Source: Litsea cubeba (lineage: Eukaryota; Streptophyta; Magnoliopsida; Laurales; Lauraceae). From it: 64,000 bases of DNA. Below are positions 11,341-22,200 of the stretch, piece by piece. Within the stretch, counting starts at the first letter, position 1, and each line of letters begins with the position of its first letter. The stretch covers positions 13,096,340 through 13,160,339 of the forward strand of contig CM022951.1 of the NCBI GenBank assembly GCA_012931725.1, in the 5' to 3' direction. The position numbers and the translations under genes were made by a program. The notes beneath the pieces were generated by a model that did no database searches, was not told where the DNA came from, and saw only the letters and a list, made by a program, of their open reading frames with translations.

Positions 11341-11451
11341 GATGGGAGTTTTGTTTTGTTTTATTTTTTGTTTTGTTGGCTGCTATTCCTCTCTTTTGTT
11401 CTAGTTGTTTTTTTCTTTCGTTTAATAATATTTTATTCCTACAAAAAAAAA
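11341..11451 (+). repeat. LINE 3' UTR and poly(A) tail
   Basis: A T-rich trailer (TTTTGTTTTGTTTTATTTTT) follows the RNase H frame and ends in CTACAAAAAAAAAA. This is the normal 3' end of a plant LINE insertion and marks the orientation of the fragment as plus. Confidence 0.6.
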
Positions 11452-11796
11452 ATATTTACATATGTAATCAATCTCTCCAATGTGTGTTAGGCGGGCCGAC
11501 CCGACCCGACCCATTCCGTTTGACAACATCCAATGGAAACAGTATCTATAATCTATCTATGGAAAACGCCTTCCCATTAAAAGGATTTTTCCTTTCTGAA
11601 GAGCATACTCCAAATCCTATCTATCACAATTACAACTCCTATTCTCACTTAAGCAACGTGGAACAAAACAACACTCTTGAACATGATTAAATAGAAGATT
11701 GATGGTATTACCAAGCCATGACAATAAAAGTAAGATTTGGAGAGCATGGTAGAGATTGAGATGGGGTTTGTGGTTACCAAGTCATCAGGAGAGGGT

Positions 11797-11805
11797 GTGA
11801 TGAAG
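11797..11805. repeat. Target-site duplication GTGATGAAG (left copy)
   Basis: The 9-base word GTGATGAAG here is repeated exactly at 12564-12572 on the other side of the transposon, inside the terpene synthase-like exon. Confidence 0.85.
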
Positions 11806-12563
11806 GAGGGGCGGAACCAGGATTTCATCTCCAGGGGGCCAAAACTTGAATAATTTTTATTTCACGAATTATTATAACTATCATATCTTTAAGTTTTATT
11901 TCGACATTGTTGTAAGTTCAAGCATATAAAATATATTACGATTCAAGACTAAATTTTACATGAAAATTAAAATCATTTATACTGTTGTTATGATGAATGA
12001 ATGAAAGACCAACCATTTATACTTGTTGCATCCTATATTGATACTTCTCAATTTATGTGACAAGCCCAACCCCAAACTCACATTGAAGATATTTCTCAGC
12101 AAAAAAACCTAAATCTCATGAAAAAAAGCAATCTTTCTAAGATAATGACACGCCAATTTCTACTAATTTCAATGGTTGATCTGATAAAAAAAAGTTAAGA
12201 GTCGAAGAGTTAAGAGTTGAAGACGAAAGCTATAACAAAGTAAAAACTACATAAAAAAAACTCCAAACTCAACTGCATTCGAACATAAAAGAGCTGATGT
12301 CTGATGAGATGATAAAAAAGTCGACCGTACCAAATATAGATTTTAGAGGATTTTACGGGAAAAATCTCAAATTTAGCAATTGCTCAGGAAGGGACTCCGT
12401 AGATTATGTACCACAAATTCGGTTTTCCAATTAGTTTTTTTTTATATATTTTTCTGTACTTTTTTATATATTTGGATTGAGAGGGGCCCATTTGGTGATG
12501 TTAAAATGATTTTTCAAAGCCGGAGGGCCAGGGCCCCCCGGACCCTAGTGTAGTTCCGCCCCT
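11806..12563. mobile_element. Mutator-like DNA transposon inserted in the exon, 758 bp
   Basis: The element begins GAGGGGCGGAACCAGG and ends GTAGTTCCGCCCCT, giving an 11-bp terminal inverted repeat (AGGGGCGGAAC). Exact 9-bp duplications flank it, which points to the Mutator superfamily. GGGGCGGA(A/G)CCAGGATTT with a GGGGGCC follow-on is a common plant repeat start. There is no open frame of note, so it is non-autonomous. Confidence 0.75.
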
Positions 12564-12776
12564 GTGATGAAGTGATTGCCACAAACACTAGGATGGAAGT
12601 CTGCATTTTTGCGCACTGCGTTACATTTTTCGTCTCCTTGAGATTTGGACGCATTTGGGCCATCAGAATGGCCTGAGCCTAGGACAAGAGACATATGGGT
12701 ACGAGGCCTGTAAGTGTTTGATTAGGAGATAGAAGAATAGCAAGTTGTGGGTGAAATGGTAGGTTGCATGCATGGA

Positions 12777-12784
12777 AATTTATA
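12777..12784 (-). promoter_or_regulatory. TATA box of the interrupted terpene synthase-like gene
   Basis: The minus strand reads CCTATAAATTTCC about 88 bp upstream of the ATG at 12694, at the spacing seen in the copy at the left window edge. Confidence 0.45.
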
Positions 12785-13003
12785 GGCTTGTGGGTGACCA
12801 TTATGTGTGGACTTTCTCTATTTGTGACTGTGTTGTGGTTTCATGTGTTTCACGTGGGCTTCTTTCTTTTTTGTTCTTTTCATTTTCATAATTAGAATGT
12901 TGTCGTTTCATATGTTACTCGTTTGTCCTTTTTGTTTGTTTACTTAGTCTTCTTGTTTGTCTTTTCTTTTCTTTTTTACTAAATTTATGCTATAGTAAGT
13001 ATA

Positions 13004-13321
13004 AGGGCTTATTTGGAAACTCTAATTTAATTAAATTAAATTTTAAAATAAAAATTCTAACTTTTAAATTCTAATTTACAATTAGTTTGTTTGTTAATAT
13101 TGTAAAAAAAAAAAGGATCTTATTTCATGAGGTAATTGGGCCCCTCCGTTATGAATTATGTTAATTGGGGCCCACCATTTAAAAATGATAATTTAGAACC
13201 CACTATCGGCTTCATTTTGAAAATCTTATAAAGTTTTTTTCATCCAAAATCTAATATGTAATTAAGTTCTAAATTTAAAAAAAAAATAAGAGCTTGTTTT
13301 TAGAGTTGCCAAATGCCCCCT
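13004..13321. mobile_element. Probable MITE (hAT-like termini)
   Basis: Left end AGGGCTTATTTGGAAACTCTAA and right end TTAGAGTTGCCAAATGCCCCCT are imperfect inverted repeats around an A/T-rich centre. The GGG...ATTTGG(C/A)AAC wording is seen at ends of hAT-like MITEs. No target duplication is obvious, so the superfamily is uncertain. Confidence 0.4.
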
Positions 13322-15110
13322 AAATTTCGCAAATGAGTACAACTCGTAATTTATCTAGAGGAGACTGGATTCTCAATGGGAGTCACTTGTCAGGCTTGAA
13401 AACTCATTCATGGACTGCACCACAAATATCCAAATTCTGCTCAAAATAAATGTTTCAAATTGTATAGTCATTAGGCAAATGAACTTTTATCCTCACAAAG
13501 CCTGTCAATGGGACCTGTAGAGAGGAAAAAAAAAAAATCAACAGCATTAGATATCCTTGTCCATTTATCTATGACCCTCAAGTTTTAATTGTTTTAAAAA
13601 ATGGATCAATTTGTTTTCAAATCTCAATCAAAATATGAGCAATGGTCGGATTAATTTCAAGCTTGAGCTTGTGGGAAGCTAAGTCATGAAGAATCATGTT
13701 TGTGAAGGGGCTAATTTGATCATAAATGAACCAAGTAATCCAACAAATAGGATGAATCGTATGAGCAGGCAAACTACACGTTAAGTAGGCAACCTTCTTA
13801 AATGCATTGTGGGGCTCACCTTTCAAAATCCAAGCCGGATCGGCTGCAAGTCATACCACACATTGTATTCATTGTATCTAAATTTCCAAAATTAAATCTA
13901 GTAGGCCAACGGTTAGGTTGATCACACATGAGGGATTCCCTGCCTTTCTATTGGGAAAGAGAAAAGTAAAGTTCACCATGCGTTCCCATGTAGTCAATCC
14001 AACGGTGGCTATCTTACTGATTGAGTAATGATTTTCATTTATTTATTTATTTTGACTAATAGTTGGATAATAATTTAGTTGTTGATCACTACAAAGGTGT
14101 TGGTATGTCTAGTGGGCTTGGTGGGATAAAGGGGCCCACCTATTACTAATATAACATCTAAATAATAATTGCGCCCTTTTTGTATGGCTCTTTCCAAGTT
14201 TTCATTTGATTAAGTGGTTAAAGTTGAAGATTAAAGGTAAATTTCCATAGTCAATATCTTTTCCTTCTGTTTGGGTAATTGATTCACCACTTTAAGAGAT
14301 AAGAAAAGAAGAGAAGCTTTTAAAAAAAAAAGCACATAATTTCAAAAATCACTTCGTCTTTCACCCGTCACTATCGCAATTCAATATACATAAGAAAGTA
14401 AAGGTCATGTCTATATTTTTCACCCCTTACCTTTCTTTAATAATCCCTTTGGTAGAATTCATTTCACCATGATCAATCCCAATATATTTAAATACAAACG
14501 AATTCGGCTTAATGGAATTTTGGGTCCTTAGGGCCCCAAACTCTTATAGGAGTGAAATTTGAAAGGACTCCTATAAAAATAAGGGCATTATTTTAATGGG
14601 TCATAGGAAATTTCTTACAGCATGTCATGAGATTAGAAATTTTCTATTCAATTTGTGAATTTTCAAAAAACTTAGCAGGTTCGACAAATTTCTTCAACTT
14701 CCAACTTTCATAATGCACAAATATACTTGAGGTATTTGAGCATTTGTGGATCGAGCTGGACGAAAATTATTTTGACAGGAAGTCTCAATTATCTTACAAT
14801 CAAACAAGCCCTAATTATTTTGACATTTAATTGCAAGTTCCACATTCGGATGTTGGAACTTCAACTAATTAGAATGAACTTGGAATAAATGAATTAGATG
14901 ATGTGGAAATGTGCACTACTTGTACGTGACGAGAGCCCTAATGACATACCATACATTTTATGCCCACATTGGGAAGAAAGAGGTTGAATCATGCCTTCCT
15001 GAGTTGTCTCTGTTCCTTGTTACTGTGGCAGGATTCCCCCAACCACCAACAGGTCTAACCAAGCTTGACTTATCATGTGTGCGTACTATTTGCTTATAGG
15101 ACACTTGGCC
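13322..15110. other. AT-rich non-coding stretch
   Basis: I see no gene in it. It holds scattered words such as GTGGGCCCAC found in many plant repeats, and a TTTA microsatellite near 14037-14052. No inverted-repeat pair could be established. Confidence 0.4.
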
Positions 15111-15114
15111 ATGA

Positions 15115-15830
15115 AAACTGGGCCGTTCCGAGCAAAGGGTGGGCCAAGCTGTACCTGAGCACTGCCTCTGGCATGCGGTGTCCATGTAGATGGGGCTCAG
15201 CCCAGCACGGCCCAAGGCACGAATTTATCCGTGCTATGCTGAGCCATGCAGCCTATGGGCCGTAAATTTTTTTATATATAAATTGAAAGATATATACTTT
15301 ATAGACTTTTAAGAGTTTTTAACTTGAAACTATTAAAATAGATGCACAAACATTGAGCTGATTAACAAATGAATAATAATTCTTTAATTATTTTAAATTT
15401 TAAATTTTATTTATATAAAAAATTAAAAATAATATATATCTAGGGAGATGCTTCTATGAGAGCTAACATCTCTCACCTCACTATAAGAGTTAGGGTTGTG
15501 GCCCTCACATCCATATCCAATGCCAACCACTTAAATGAGAGGGCTCCCACCCTATCTCTCATAATAAAGGTGAGAGTAGCTCTCATATAGGAACATCTCC
15601 CATCTATATAGTAAAGGTGTCATACTTTGGCCTAGGCTCCCTAACCCAGCACGACACGAATATTCTCTATGCCGTGCCGTACCGTACCGAGGCGTAGGGA
15701 CCCCTGGCTCGGTCCGGCCCATGGAAATAAGCTAGCCATGCCGGCACGTTGACTTGGTCAACAACCCAAGCACGATTTTTTTCTTAGTCGGGCCGTGCTG
15801 GGCCAGGGTGGCCCACCCAAATTTTCATCT
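15115..15830. repeat. GC-rich-ended degenerate repeat, host of a nested MITE
   Basis: Two GC-rich arms full of GGGCC words (about 15115-15270 and 15630-15830) flank an extremely A/T-rich core that carries the MITE at 15443-15601. Short inverted agreement (GGGTGGGCCA and TGGCCCACCC) is seen near the ends. It could be an old DNA transposon, but ends and target duplication are unclear. Confidence 0.3.
15443..15601. mobile_element. MITE, 159 bp, with TSD ATCTA
   Basis: Left end GGGAGATGCTTCTATGAGAGCTA matches the reverse complement of the right end TAGCTCTCATATAGGAACATCTCCC with few mismatches. The flanks 15438-15442 and 15602-15606 are both ATCTA. No coding capacity. A truncated relative lies at 16909-17009. 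Confidence 0.7.
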
Positions 15831-16313
15831 CTATTAATGCACTATAGGCTATAGCTCATAAATCCACGTAGAAGAATGCCTATCAAGGAAAGGAGGGTAG
15901 ACGGACAAGGGAGAACTAGAAAAATCAACTTCAACATATTATTTTACCCCTTGAGTTAACAGGCTTAAAGTTAATTGCATCTTAACTGTATATCTTTTCT
16001 TTTTTTTAAATTCAATCCAATGATAAGTGAAGGTTTAGTGAATGTAAAATTAAGCATGGTATTTGATCCTGGGATAGCCGAGATATCAAACGGGACGGAT
16101 TGATTGAAGGTGAGCCCAAGTGGAAACCATAGAGCTAGATTACACATGTACTTGTACACTCGTATGAGAATATTTTATCTTCCTCTTATGTGGATCAAAT
16201 CCATTCATACCAAATCGACCTATTTCTAGTTCACTTCATTTTAGAAAGGATGATAATACTCATCTCTTATTAGTATCTGATTAGTCAAGCGGTTTGTATC
16301 ATTTTTTTTGGAA

Positions 16314-16450
16314 GTATTCAAGTGCATCCATCCCTCACCATTTTTGGTGAGGGACACCCAGTGCTCCACTCTCCTTTTTTGTACTTGACACTTTCCAAAA
16401 GGGGGTGTCCCTCACCAAAAATGGTGAGGGATGGATGCACTTGAATATTT
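16314..16450. mobile_element. Foldback MITE with ~45-bp arms that are themselves palindromic
   Basis: The left arm (16314-16361) contains CAAGTGCATCCATCCCTCACC and the right arm (16402-16450) holds its reverse complement. Each arm also contains CCCTCACCATTTTTGGTGAGGG, a hairpin in its own right. The 40-bp loop between the arms has no special features. No target duplication beyond the inverted TATT/AATA flank was found. Confidence 0.6.
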
Positions 16451-16477
16451 TTTCATTTTGAATATATATATATATGG

Positions 16478-16827
16478 TCAGCTTGAGCGGATGAGAGAGG
16501 GTTGTCCGCTGCCTACTGTGGGGCCCACTATTCGATCCATCCAAATGGACCACACACAAGGGTCCTTTGAATTGCACATTTCCACCAAATTTTGGCCCCA
16601 TCCGATTAAACAAGATTGTTGGATCGAGTGACACCCATCCGAATGGACTATACACCTTTAAAATTTTCTGGCCCAGATGGAGATGATAGAAATCAAGGAT
16701 ATGGTTGATTTTTTGTACAGAGGAGGGCCCCTTTGTGTCCTTCAAATCCCCCCATCCTCATTCCCATGTGAGTCCCCACGTAGCCCCTAGATCATTGAGC
16801 GGACAACTTTATCCTTACTCGAGCTGA
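16478..16827. mobile_element. Probable MITE with TCAGCTYGAG...GTTGTCCGCT inverted ends
   Basis: The left end has TCAGCTTGAG followed by GTTGTCCGCT. The reverse complement of the right end has TCAGCTCGAG followed by GTTGTCCGCT, with a 3-bp length difference between the two words. Both ends lie in AT-dinucleotide tracts, so target duplications cannot be read. No coding capacity. Confidence 0.5.
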
Positions 16828-16841
16828 GAATAGGGGGCATG

Positions 16842-16908
16842 TATATATACATATGTATATACATGTATATATATATATTACTGTATATATATATATATAT
16901 ATATATAT
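16842..16908. repeat. AT-rich microsatellite tract
   Basis: TATATACATATG-type repeats pass into a long TA run. The tract directly joins the truncated MITE at 16909 and may have replaced its left end. Confidence 0.8.
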
Positions 16909-17009
16909 CCTCACATCTGTATCCAATGATAACAACTTAAATGCGAGGGCCCCTCACCCCAGTTCTCATGGATAGTAAGGTGAGAGATGTTCTCATAGGA
17001 GCATCTCCC
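16909..17009. mobile_element. Truncated copy of the 159-bp MITE
   Basis: From CCTCACATCTGTATCCAATG to GCATCTCCC the sequence follows the right two thirds of the element at 15443-15601, in the same orientation and with numerous substitutions. The left end is missing. Confidence 0.6.
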
Positions 17010-17631
17010 ATCTCCCTATATATATATATATATCGAATAATAGAAAATAAATATTAGCCATACTAATGTTGATAATTTAATAATATAATTATATTTACAA
17101 ATTGGATGTAATTAGACTTTCTTGGAATAAAATGTAATCAGTCAAATATAAAATTTTGTGAGAAATAAGAATCTAATACAAATTTAAGACGGAAGGTGCT
17201 GAAATTAAAAGAAAAAGTATTTACATCCATCAATGCTAGATTATGAAAATATATATTTAAAATAAAATCAGAAAACACTTGTAATGGAACTCAAAATAGA
17301 TGACTATCTTTACTGACTTGTTTTAAAACTTATTAAAAGACTAAGGAGAAAGTTGGGTGAATTTGTATCATGTAAAACACACACGATTAAAAATACATGA
17401 AAGAGAGTAAAAATAATGAAAATCAAAATATAACTATAACAAAACAACGAAAAGGATAAAATAGCATGGATTAATCTAAAGCCAAACAACTGCCTACATT
17501 ATCTATTAATTTCTCTAGTCTTTAATTATTTATTCTATAAATTAAAACTCTATGTGGTGGAGTGGATCGATGGAGTATCTTTTTAGAAACTTGAGGAAGT
17601 GAGAGATTGCTTCTTCTTTATCTCCCCCGTC
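17010..17631. other. AT-rich spacer before the Copia insertion
   Basis: Nothing recognisable. It ends in the C-rich insertion site CTCCCCCGTCTCCCC. Confidence 0.4.
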
Positions 17632-17636
17632 TCCCC
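17632..17636. repeat. Target-site duplication TCCCC of the Copia element (left)
   Basis: TCCCC directly precedes the Copia 5' LTR and recurs at 39646-39650 directly after the 3' LTR. Confidence 0.85.
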
Positions 17637-18223
17637 TGTTGGGATTGGTGTATGCCCTAAAGCCCACTAGCTGCACTCTCATCTTTTGTTACTGGATATT
17701 TACTGGTTATTTAATGGAAAGACTCTTTTATGCTTAAACATGTATATATGTATGGTTGTGTAAGGCCCATTGTTTCTAGTAAATGAATTAGGTGTGTAGT
17801 GTCTACGCACAGATAGGTCTAATTCATGGACAACTGGAAACATCATATTTGTTCATAACTGAAAGATGGAGCCGGGCACTTCATCTTGGTAGAAGTTATA
17901 ATGAGATACTCTCCTATATAGGGTGACATACCTAAGTCACGGGAGGGCTTTCCCGGATCTATCTCATTAGTGCATGTGTCATGCATTGAACAGGACCATT
18001 GTAGGTGTGATCTCTAAAATAGTACTATCACAGAAAGAGATCAAGTCACCTCATGCTACTAAGTGACCGATGCTCTTAATCTTGAGCATTTGTGGATGAA
18101 CTGACGAAGTCAAGTTCTTGTGCTTTAATTCACTATGGGTGAGATTCTTTTCATAGGTCAACAGCTCTGTGTTTTGGGTACTCGGACTTGATCAGTTGGG
18201 ACGTGCAAATGCAATATAGAATC
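17637..18223 (+). repeat. Copia 5' LTR, first segment (587 bp)
   Basis: It matches 37638-38224 of the 3' LTR with a single difference seen by eye. It stops where the Gypsy element inserted; the last five bases (GAATC) are the Gypsy target duplication. Confidence 0.93.
18219..18223. repeat. Target-site duplication GAATC of Gypsy copy A (left)
   Basis: GAATC here is repeated at 30583-30587. The uninterrupted site is preserved in the Copia 3' LTR near 38220-38224, which proves the pre-insertion sequence. Confidence 0.95.
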
Positions 18224-19181
18224 TGTGTGGGGAGATTTCCAGAACTACAGGATTAAGCTAATCACAGCCATCAGATGGGGTTAAGCATCCTCACGTGCCA
18301 TCCGCGTGCCATCTACGTGACACCAATCCCACCACGGCTACCGGGACAGGAGGTCCGGCCGAAGTCAGGCAGCTCCGGGCCCTTCGCGCCGTGCTGGACC
18401 ACCTCGGGAATCATCTCGGCAAAGAGTCCACCTCGGCAGGGCCACCTCGGATGCCATCTCCGCAGAGAGCCCTACCTCGGCTGAAGCCGCCTCGGCTGAA
18501 GAAGCCAGGACAGTAGCCGAAGCAAGGAAGAACCTTCGCTTTCGTCCCTCATCCCCCCACGTCATCAGGCACGTGGAGGGATAGGGTCACGAGCTAGTGG
18601 GACAGACACGACATCCAGCCGCCCGCTATCTTCACCAGATCGCTGACATGGCAGCATCCAGCGGCTGAGGCCACATCAGGGCAAGGCCCGAGGGCAGATC
18701 CGCTGGTACTCCAACCGCCAAAGGCGCCCAACACAACCTGGCCCAACAAGACATGCATTTAATGCATTGTGGGCTGACCCGACTAGCAATAAATGCTGAG
18801 TGGGCCGGATTAGACTGCATTTATTACTTTGTGGGCTGATCATGACTTCCCAGTCGAATCATGGCCCCACACCAAGATATTCTCTGAAAGATACGATCCA
18901 AACCTCTATAAATAGAACTCCATGCAACATGCAAGGTACGCATAATCTCATTCACAGAGCCCTTACTCTGTCTCTCTTCTCCCTCTCCTTCCACTGTTCC
19001 AGTTTCCATACTGACTTTGGCATCGGAGAGCCTTGCGCCGCCCAGGCCAGGGTCCTCTGACCGTTTGTTCTTCCCTTTCAGGCTTCCGGACGGCATCCAG
19101 TCATTCCCAGACACCATCATCTTCTCGGATAAGTCCTATAAGGCTCCCTCTTATTGTGGGTCATAATTTTCTGCACCTACA
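18224..19181 (+). repeat. Gypsy copy A 5' LTR (958 bp)
   Basis: It begins TGTGTGGGGAGATTTCC and ends GCACCTACA. Compared with the 3' LTR I count about 17 substitutions and one 1-bp indel; about 12 substitutions and the indel fall in the first ~330 bp. A TATAAATA box is at 18907. Confidence 0.93.
18907..18914 (+). promoter_or_regulatory. TATA box in Gypsy copy A 5' LTR
   Basis: TATAAATA sits in CCTCTATAAATAGAAC, about 270 bp before the LTR end, so it would drive genomic RNA. The same box is at 30308-30315 in the 3' LTR. In copy B the corresponding sequence reads TACAAATA. Confidence 0.65.
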
Positions 19182-19183
19182 AT

Positions 19184-19200
19184 TGGCGCCGTCTGTGGGA
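19184..19200 (+). promoter_or_regulatory. Primer-binding site of Gypsy copy A
   Basis: TGGCGCCGTCTGTGGGA starts two bases after the LTR end. The leading TGG is the complement of a tRNA CCA end. TGGCGCCGT is a frequent plant Gypsy primer site, possibly for tRNA-Asp; the exact tRNA is not proven. Confidence 0.7.
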
Positions 19201-19276
19201 AAGCAATATCCCAGCCTTCCCAACCTTCTCCAAATCTTTCCAAACAGTCTTTCTAAACCTCGATCTCACAGAAGCC

Positions 19277-22200
19277 ATGCCTCCGAAAGCCAAGAAGGGC
19301 GTAGAATCTTCAAGAGCAGCGCTCGAGCTGCTACCACCGTCAACGGACGTCCCTCCTCAGGGAAGATCCCGAACGGTCCAAGGCACATCTGCAGGCGAGG
19401 GCCGCCTGGGCTCCCAACTCTTTGTCGAGATCCCCTTCCAAGAGGGAGTCGAGGCCTCGCTCTCAGCGGACGAAACCGTGCCACCCCGACGCGACGAGCA
19501 CCGGCGCGAACGTCTTCGGAAGGACAAAGCCGTGGCCGTAGGAGAGACGCGCCACGTTCGACCTCCAGCCGCTGGAGGGGACGTCGCAGCCCAAGACGCT
19601 CTTCTCCAGAAGCAGGAGCAGTTAGTCCGAGAGCTCCAGCAGCAGTTGAGGGCAGTGCAAACTGCCTCCTTGAGGGAAGTCTCTGAGCCTCAAGGGAAAA
19701 AGAAGGACGCCCCCAGCAGGGCAGCCCAGCCTCCTCGTGAGGATCTCAGACATCATCTGGACCAAAAACGGAGCCAAATTTGTGACGAAGGCTCGAGCAA
19801 CAGCCGGAGTCACCATAGTCGCGATGGCCGAGCTCATAGCCATCGCAGTCCGAACCACCCCAAGCGAAAGTCCAGAGCTCAGACTCCAGAGAAGGACGAC
19901 GAGCAAGAGCGATTTGACAAGCGCGTCAGATTGGCTCTCCAGCACAACTTGGACATGCGGGACCAGAAGCAGCTCTGTGGTCACACTGATCTCGGGGGCT
20001 CGCCCTTCACAAAAGAGATCGAGCGCACCCCCTTGCCCAGGAAGTTCTCCGTCCCGCGGTTCGTCCCCTATGACGGACTGTCCGACCCATCTGCACACCT
20101 CCGACACTTCTCCCAGAAGATGTCCATCTGGGGAAACGAGGGTCACCTAAACTGCAAAATCTTCTCCTCCAGTTTGGGTGACCTCCCCCTGAAGTGGTTC
20201 TGCTCTCTCCCGGAGCAGTCGGTTTCCAGTTGGAAGGAGCTCCAGCTCTCCTTCCTGAAGAAGTTCCAAGCATACACCGTCGTCCCCAAGAAGGAAGGGG
20301 ACCTCATCGCCCTGAGAATGAAGCAGGGCGAAACCCTCGCCAAGTTCACCCACCGATTCTGGGCGGTCTACAGCCAGATCGAGGGCGCGAGGGAGGGGAT
20401 AGCCATCTACGCCTTCCAGCATGCCCTGATCCCCGGCAGCGACTTGCGAAAGGACTTGGCCGGGGACACCCCAGAATCCATGTCAGAATTGATGTCCCGG
20501 GTGAAGCGCTTCATCGCCCGGGAGGAAGACGAGATCCGAGCTAAGGATCAGGACGGGCATCCGGAGCCCGAACAGAAGAATGACCAACCTCGGCAGAGAG
20601 GTGGGAGGCCCTCCCAGAGGCAGGAGCCCAAGCGGGCCTGGGTCTCCAGTTCGGCGAAGCCTTCGTCGTCCAGGTCTGGGGGCAACTGGAAGCCCAGACC
20701 TCCCTCCAGCGCCAGTCAGAGCGTCAACGTCGTCTTCAAGGAGCCGATCTATCGCATCCTGGCCAAGATCAGATCCAAGCCGTTCTTCAAGTACCCTCCG
20801 CCCATGAAGAATGAACCCACCGAAGGCTCCCGGAGCAAGCTCTACTGCGCCTTCCATAAGGGCAACGGGCACAGGACTGAAGAATGCAGGACTTTGCAGG
20901 GGTATCTAGAGAAGCTGGCCGAAGAGGGCCACATCCCAGAGTTCGTCAAGGCAGGTGATGCCGGCGGCAGCGAGGGCCGGGTTCACCAGAGCACGGCCCA
21001 GGCTCCAGACAGCGAGGACTCAGAGAAGATCATCAACGTGATCCATCTGGCGTCCTCAGCTCCCGCTTCCTCATCCCGGGGAAGCTCTCAGGCCCGTGCC
21101 GAAGCCAGGCGGGCTTCGCACGAGAAAGAAGTAATGAAAGCCGACCTCGCTCCGGCATCCAAGAAAGCCCGCCGCGACAGACCAGCCATCTCGTTCTCGG
21201 ATCAAGATCTAGAGGGAGTCCAGGTCCCTCACAACGACCCCCTGCTCCTCACCATGAAGCTGAGAGACTTCACCGTGAAGAGGATCCTCGTCGACTCCGG
21301 CAGCTCCTCCGAGGTCCTCTACTACGACTGCTTCAAGAGGATGAAGCTCTCCGAAGCAGACCTCACGGAGGTCCGAGCACCCCTGCTAGGGTTGTCCGCC
21401 ACTCCAGTCTACCCCAAGGGTAGAATCACCTTGGAAACCCGAGTTGGCGGAGCCTCCGTGTCGGCCGATTTTCTGGTTGTGGACGCCCCTTCTCCCTACA
21501 ATGTCATTCTGGGCAGAACGTGGCTCCACAAGCTAGAGGCAGTTCCATCTTCCCTCCACCAAAAGCTGAAGTTCGTCCATGAGAACGAGGAAGGCAAGAT
21601 GGAGGTAGTCACAGTGAAGGGAGACCAGCAGCAGGCCAGGCAGTGCATGCTGGCCGCAGTCCCAGCAGTGAAGGAGCCAGAGCGCGTCAACCTGGCCGAG
21701 TTCGAGAAAGGCCTCGATGAGATCGGCCGGGACCCTGAGAAGAAGAGCATCGAGGACCTGGCCGAGGTCAGGCTAGACCCGGCAGACCCAGACCGTTTCT
21801 TCCTGATTGGCACCCAGCTGTCAGACGAAGAAAGGGCCGAACTCTCTCGGTTCTTGATGCAGAATGTGGACGTCTTCGCTTGGAGCCCAAGCGAAATGCC
21901 TGGGGTCGACCCTGAGGTTATGTGCCACAAGCTCAATGTCGACCCCGACCACAAACCAGTAGTGCAGAGGGCCCGAAGGACCGGGCTGCAACAGACAGAC
22001 GCGGTCGTCGAAGAGGTCGACAACCTGCTAAAAGCAGGGGCCATCCGGGAAGTCCAGTACCCGGTATGGCTGGCCAACACGGTGGTCGTCAAGAAGAAAA
22101 CTGGGAAGTGGAGGGTGTGCGTGGACTTCACCGACCTGAACAGGGCTTGCCCTAAGGACAGTTTTCCCCTCCCAAAGATTGACCAACTGATCGACGCCAC

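Larger units (their letters stand above)
11777..12694 (-). pseudogene. Terpene synthase-like first exon interrupted by a Mutator-like insertion
   Basis: On the minus strand an ATG at 12694-12692 opens a frame starting MSLVLGSGHSDGPNASKSQG and continuing to RKNADFHPSVCGNHF, clearly homologous to the exon at 1-110. At 12564 the exon is interrupted by a 758-bp transposon. The reading resumes at 11796 and reaches a likely splice donor (TTG|GTAACC) near 11777. Without the insertion the exon would be about 50 codons. The FHPSV motif points to a plant terpene synthase. A cysteine replaces the usual tryptophan after it. Downstream (below 11777) I see no convincing further exons; a weak exon-2-like patch near 11592-11655 is not reliable. 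This copy is therefore very probably dead. Confidence 0.6.

Noticed and set aside
11592..11655. Terpene synthase exon 2 relic on the minus strand
   Set aside because: It lies at a plausible distance after exon 1 and shows a weak ALQK-like end, but the match needs a frameshift and lacks the preceding ~35 residues, so I do not annotate it.
19154..19276. Upstream extension of copy A gag by 41 codons
   Set aside because: This part covers the LTR end and primer-binding site, which are not expected to be translated. The ATG at 19277 is the plausible start.
19033..19686. 217-codon plus-strand frame overlapping the LTR end and gag start
   Set aside because: It is Arg/Ser/Pro-rich, out of frame with gag and begins inside the LTR, as expected for a GC-rich shadow frame.
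21496..22200. 234-codon minus-strand frame inside copy A pol, and its counterpart at 62536-63162
   Set aside because: It mirrors the highly conserved protease-RT coding region in reverse, is Ser-rich with no domain and exists only because the sense strand is constrained.
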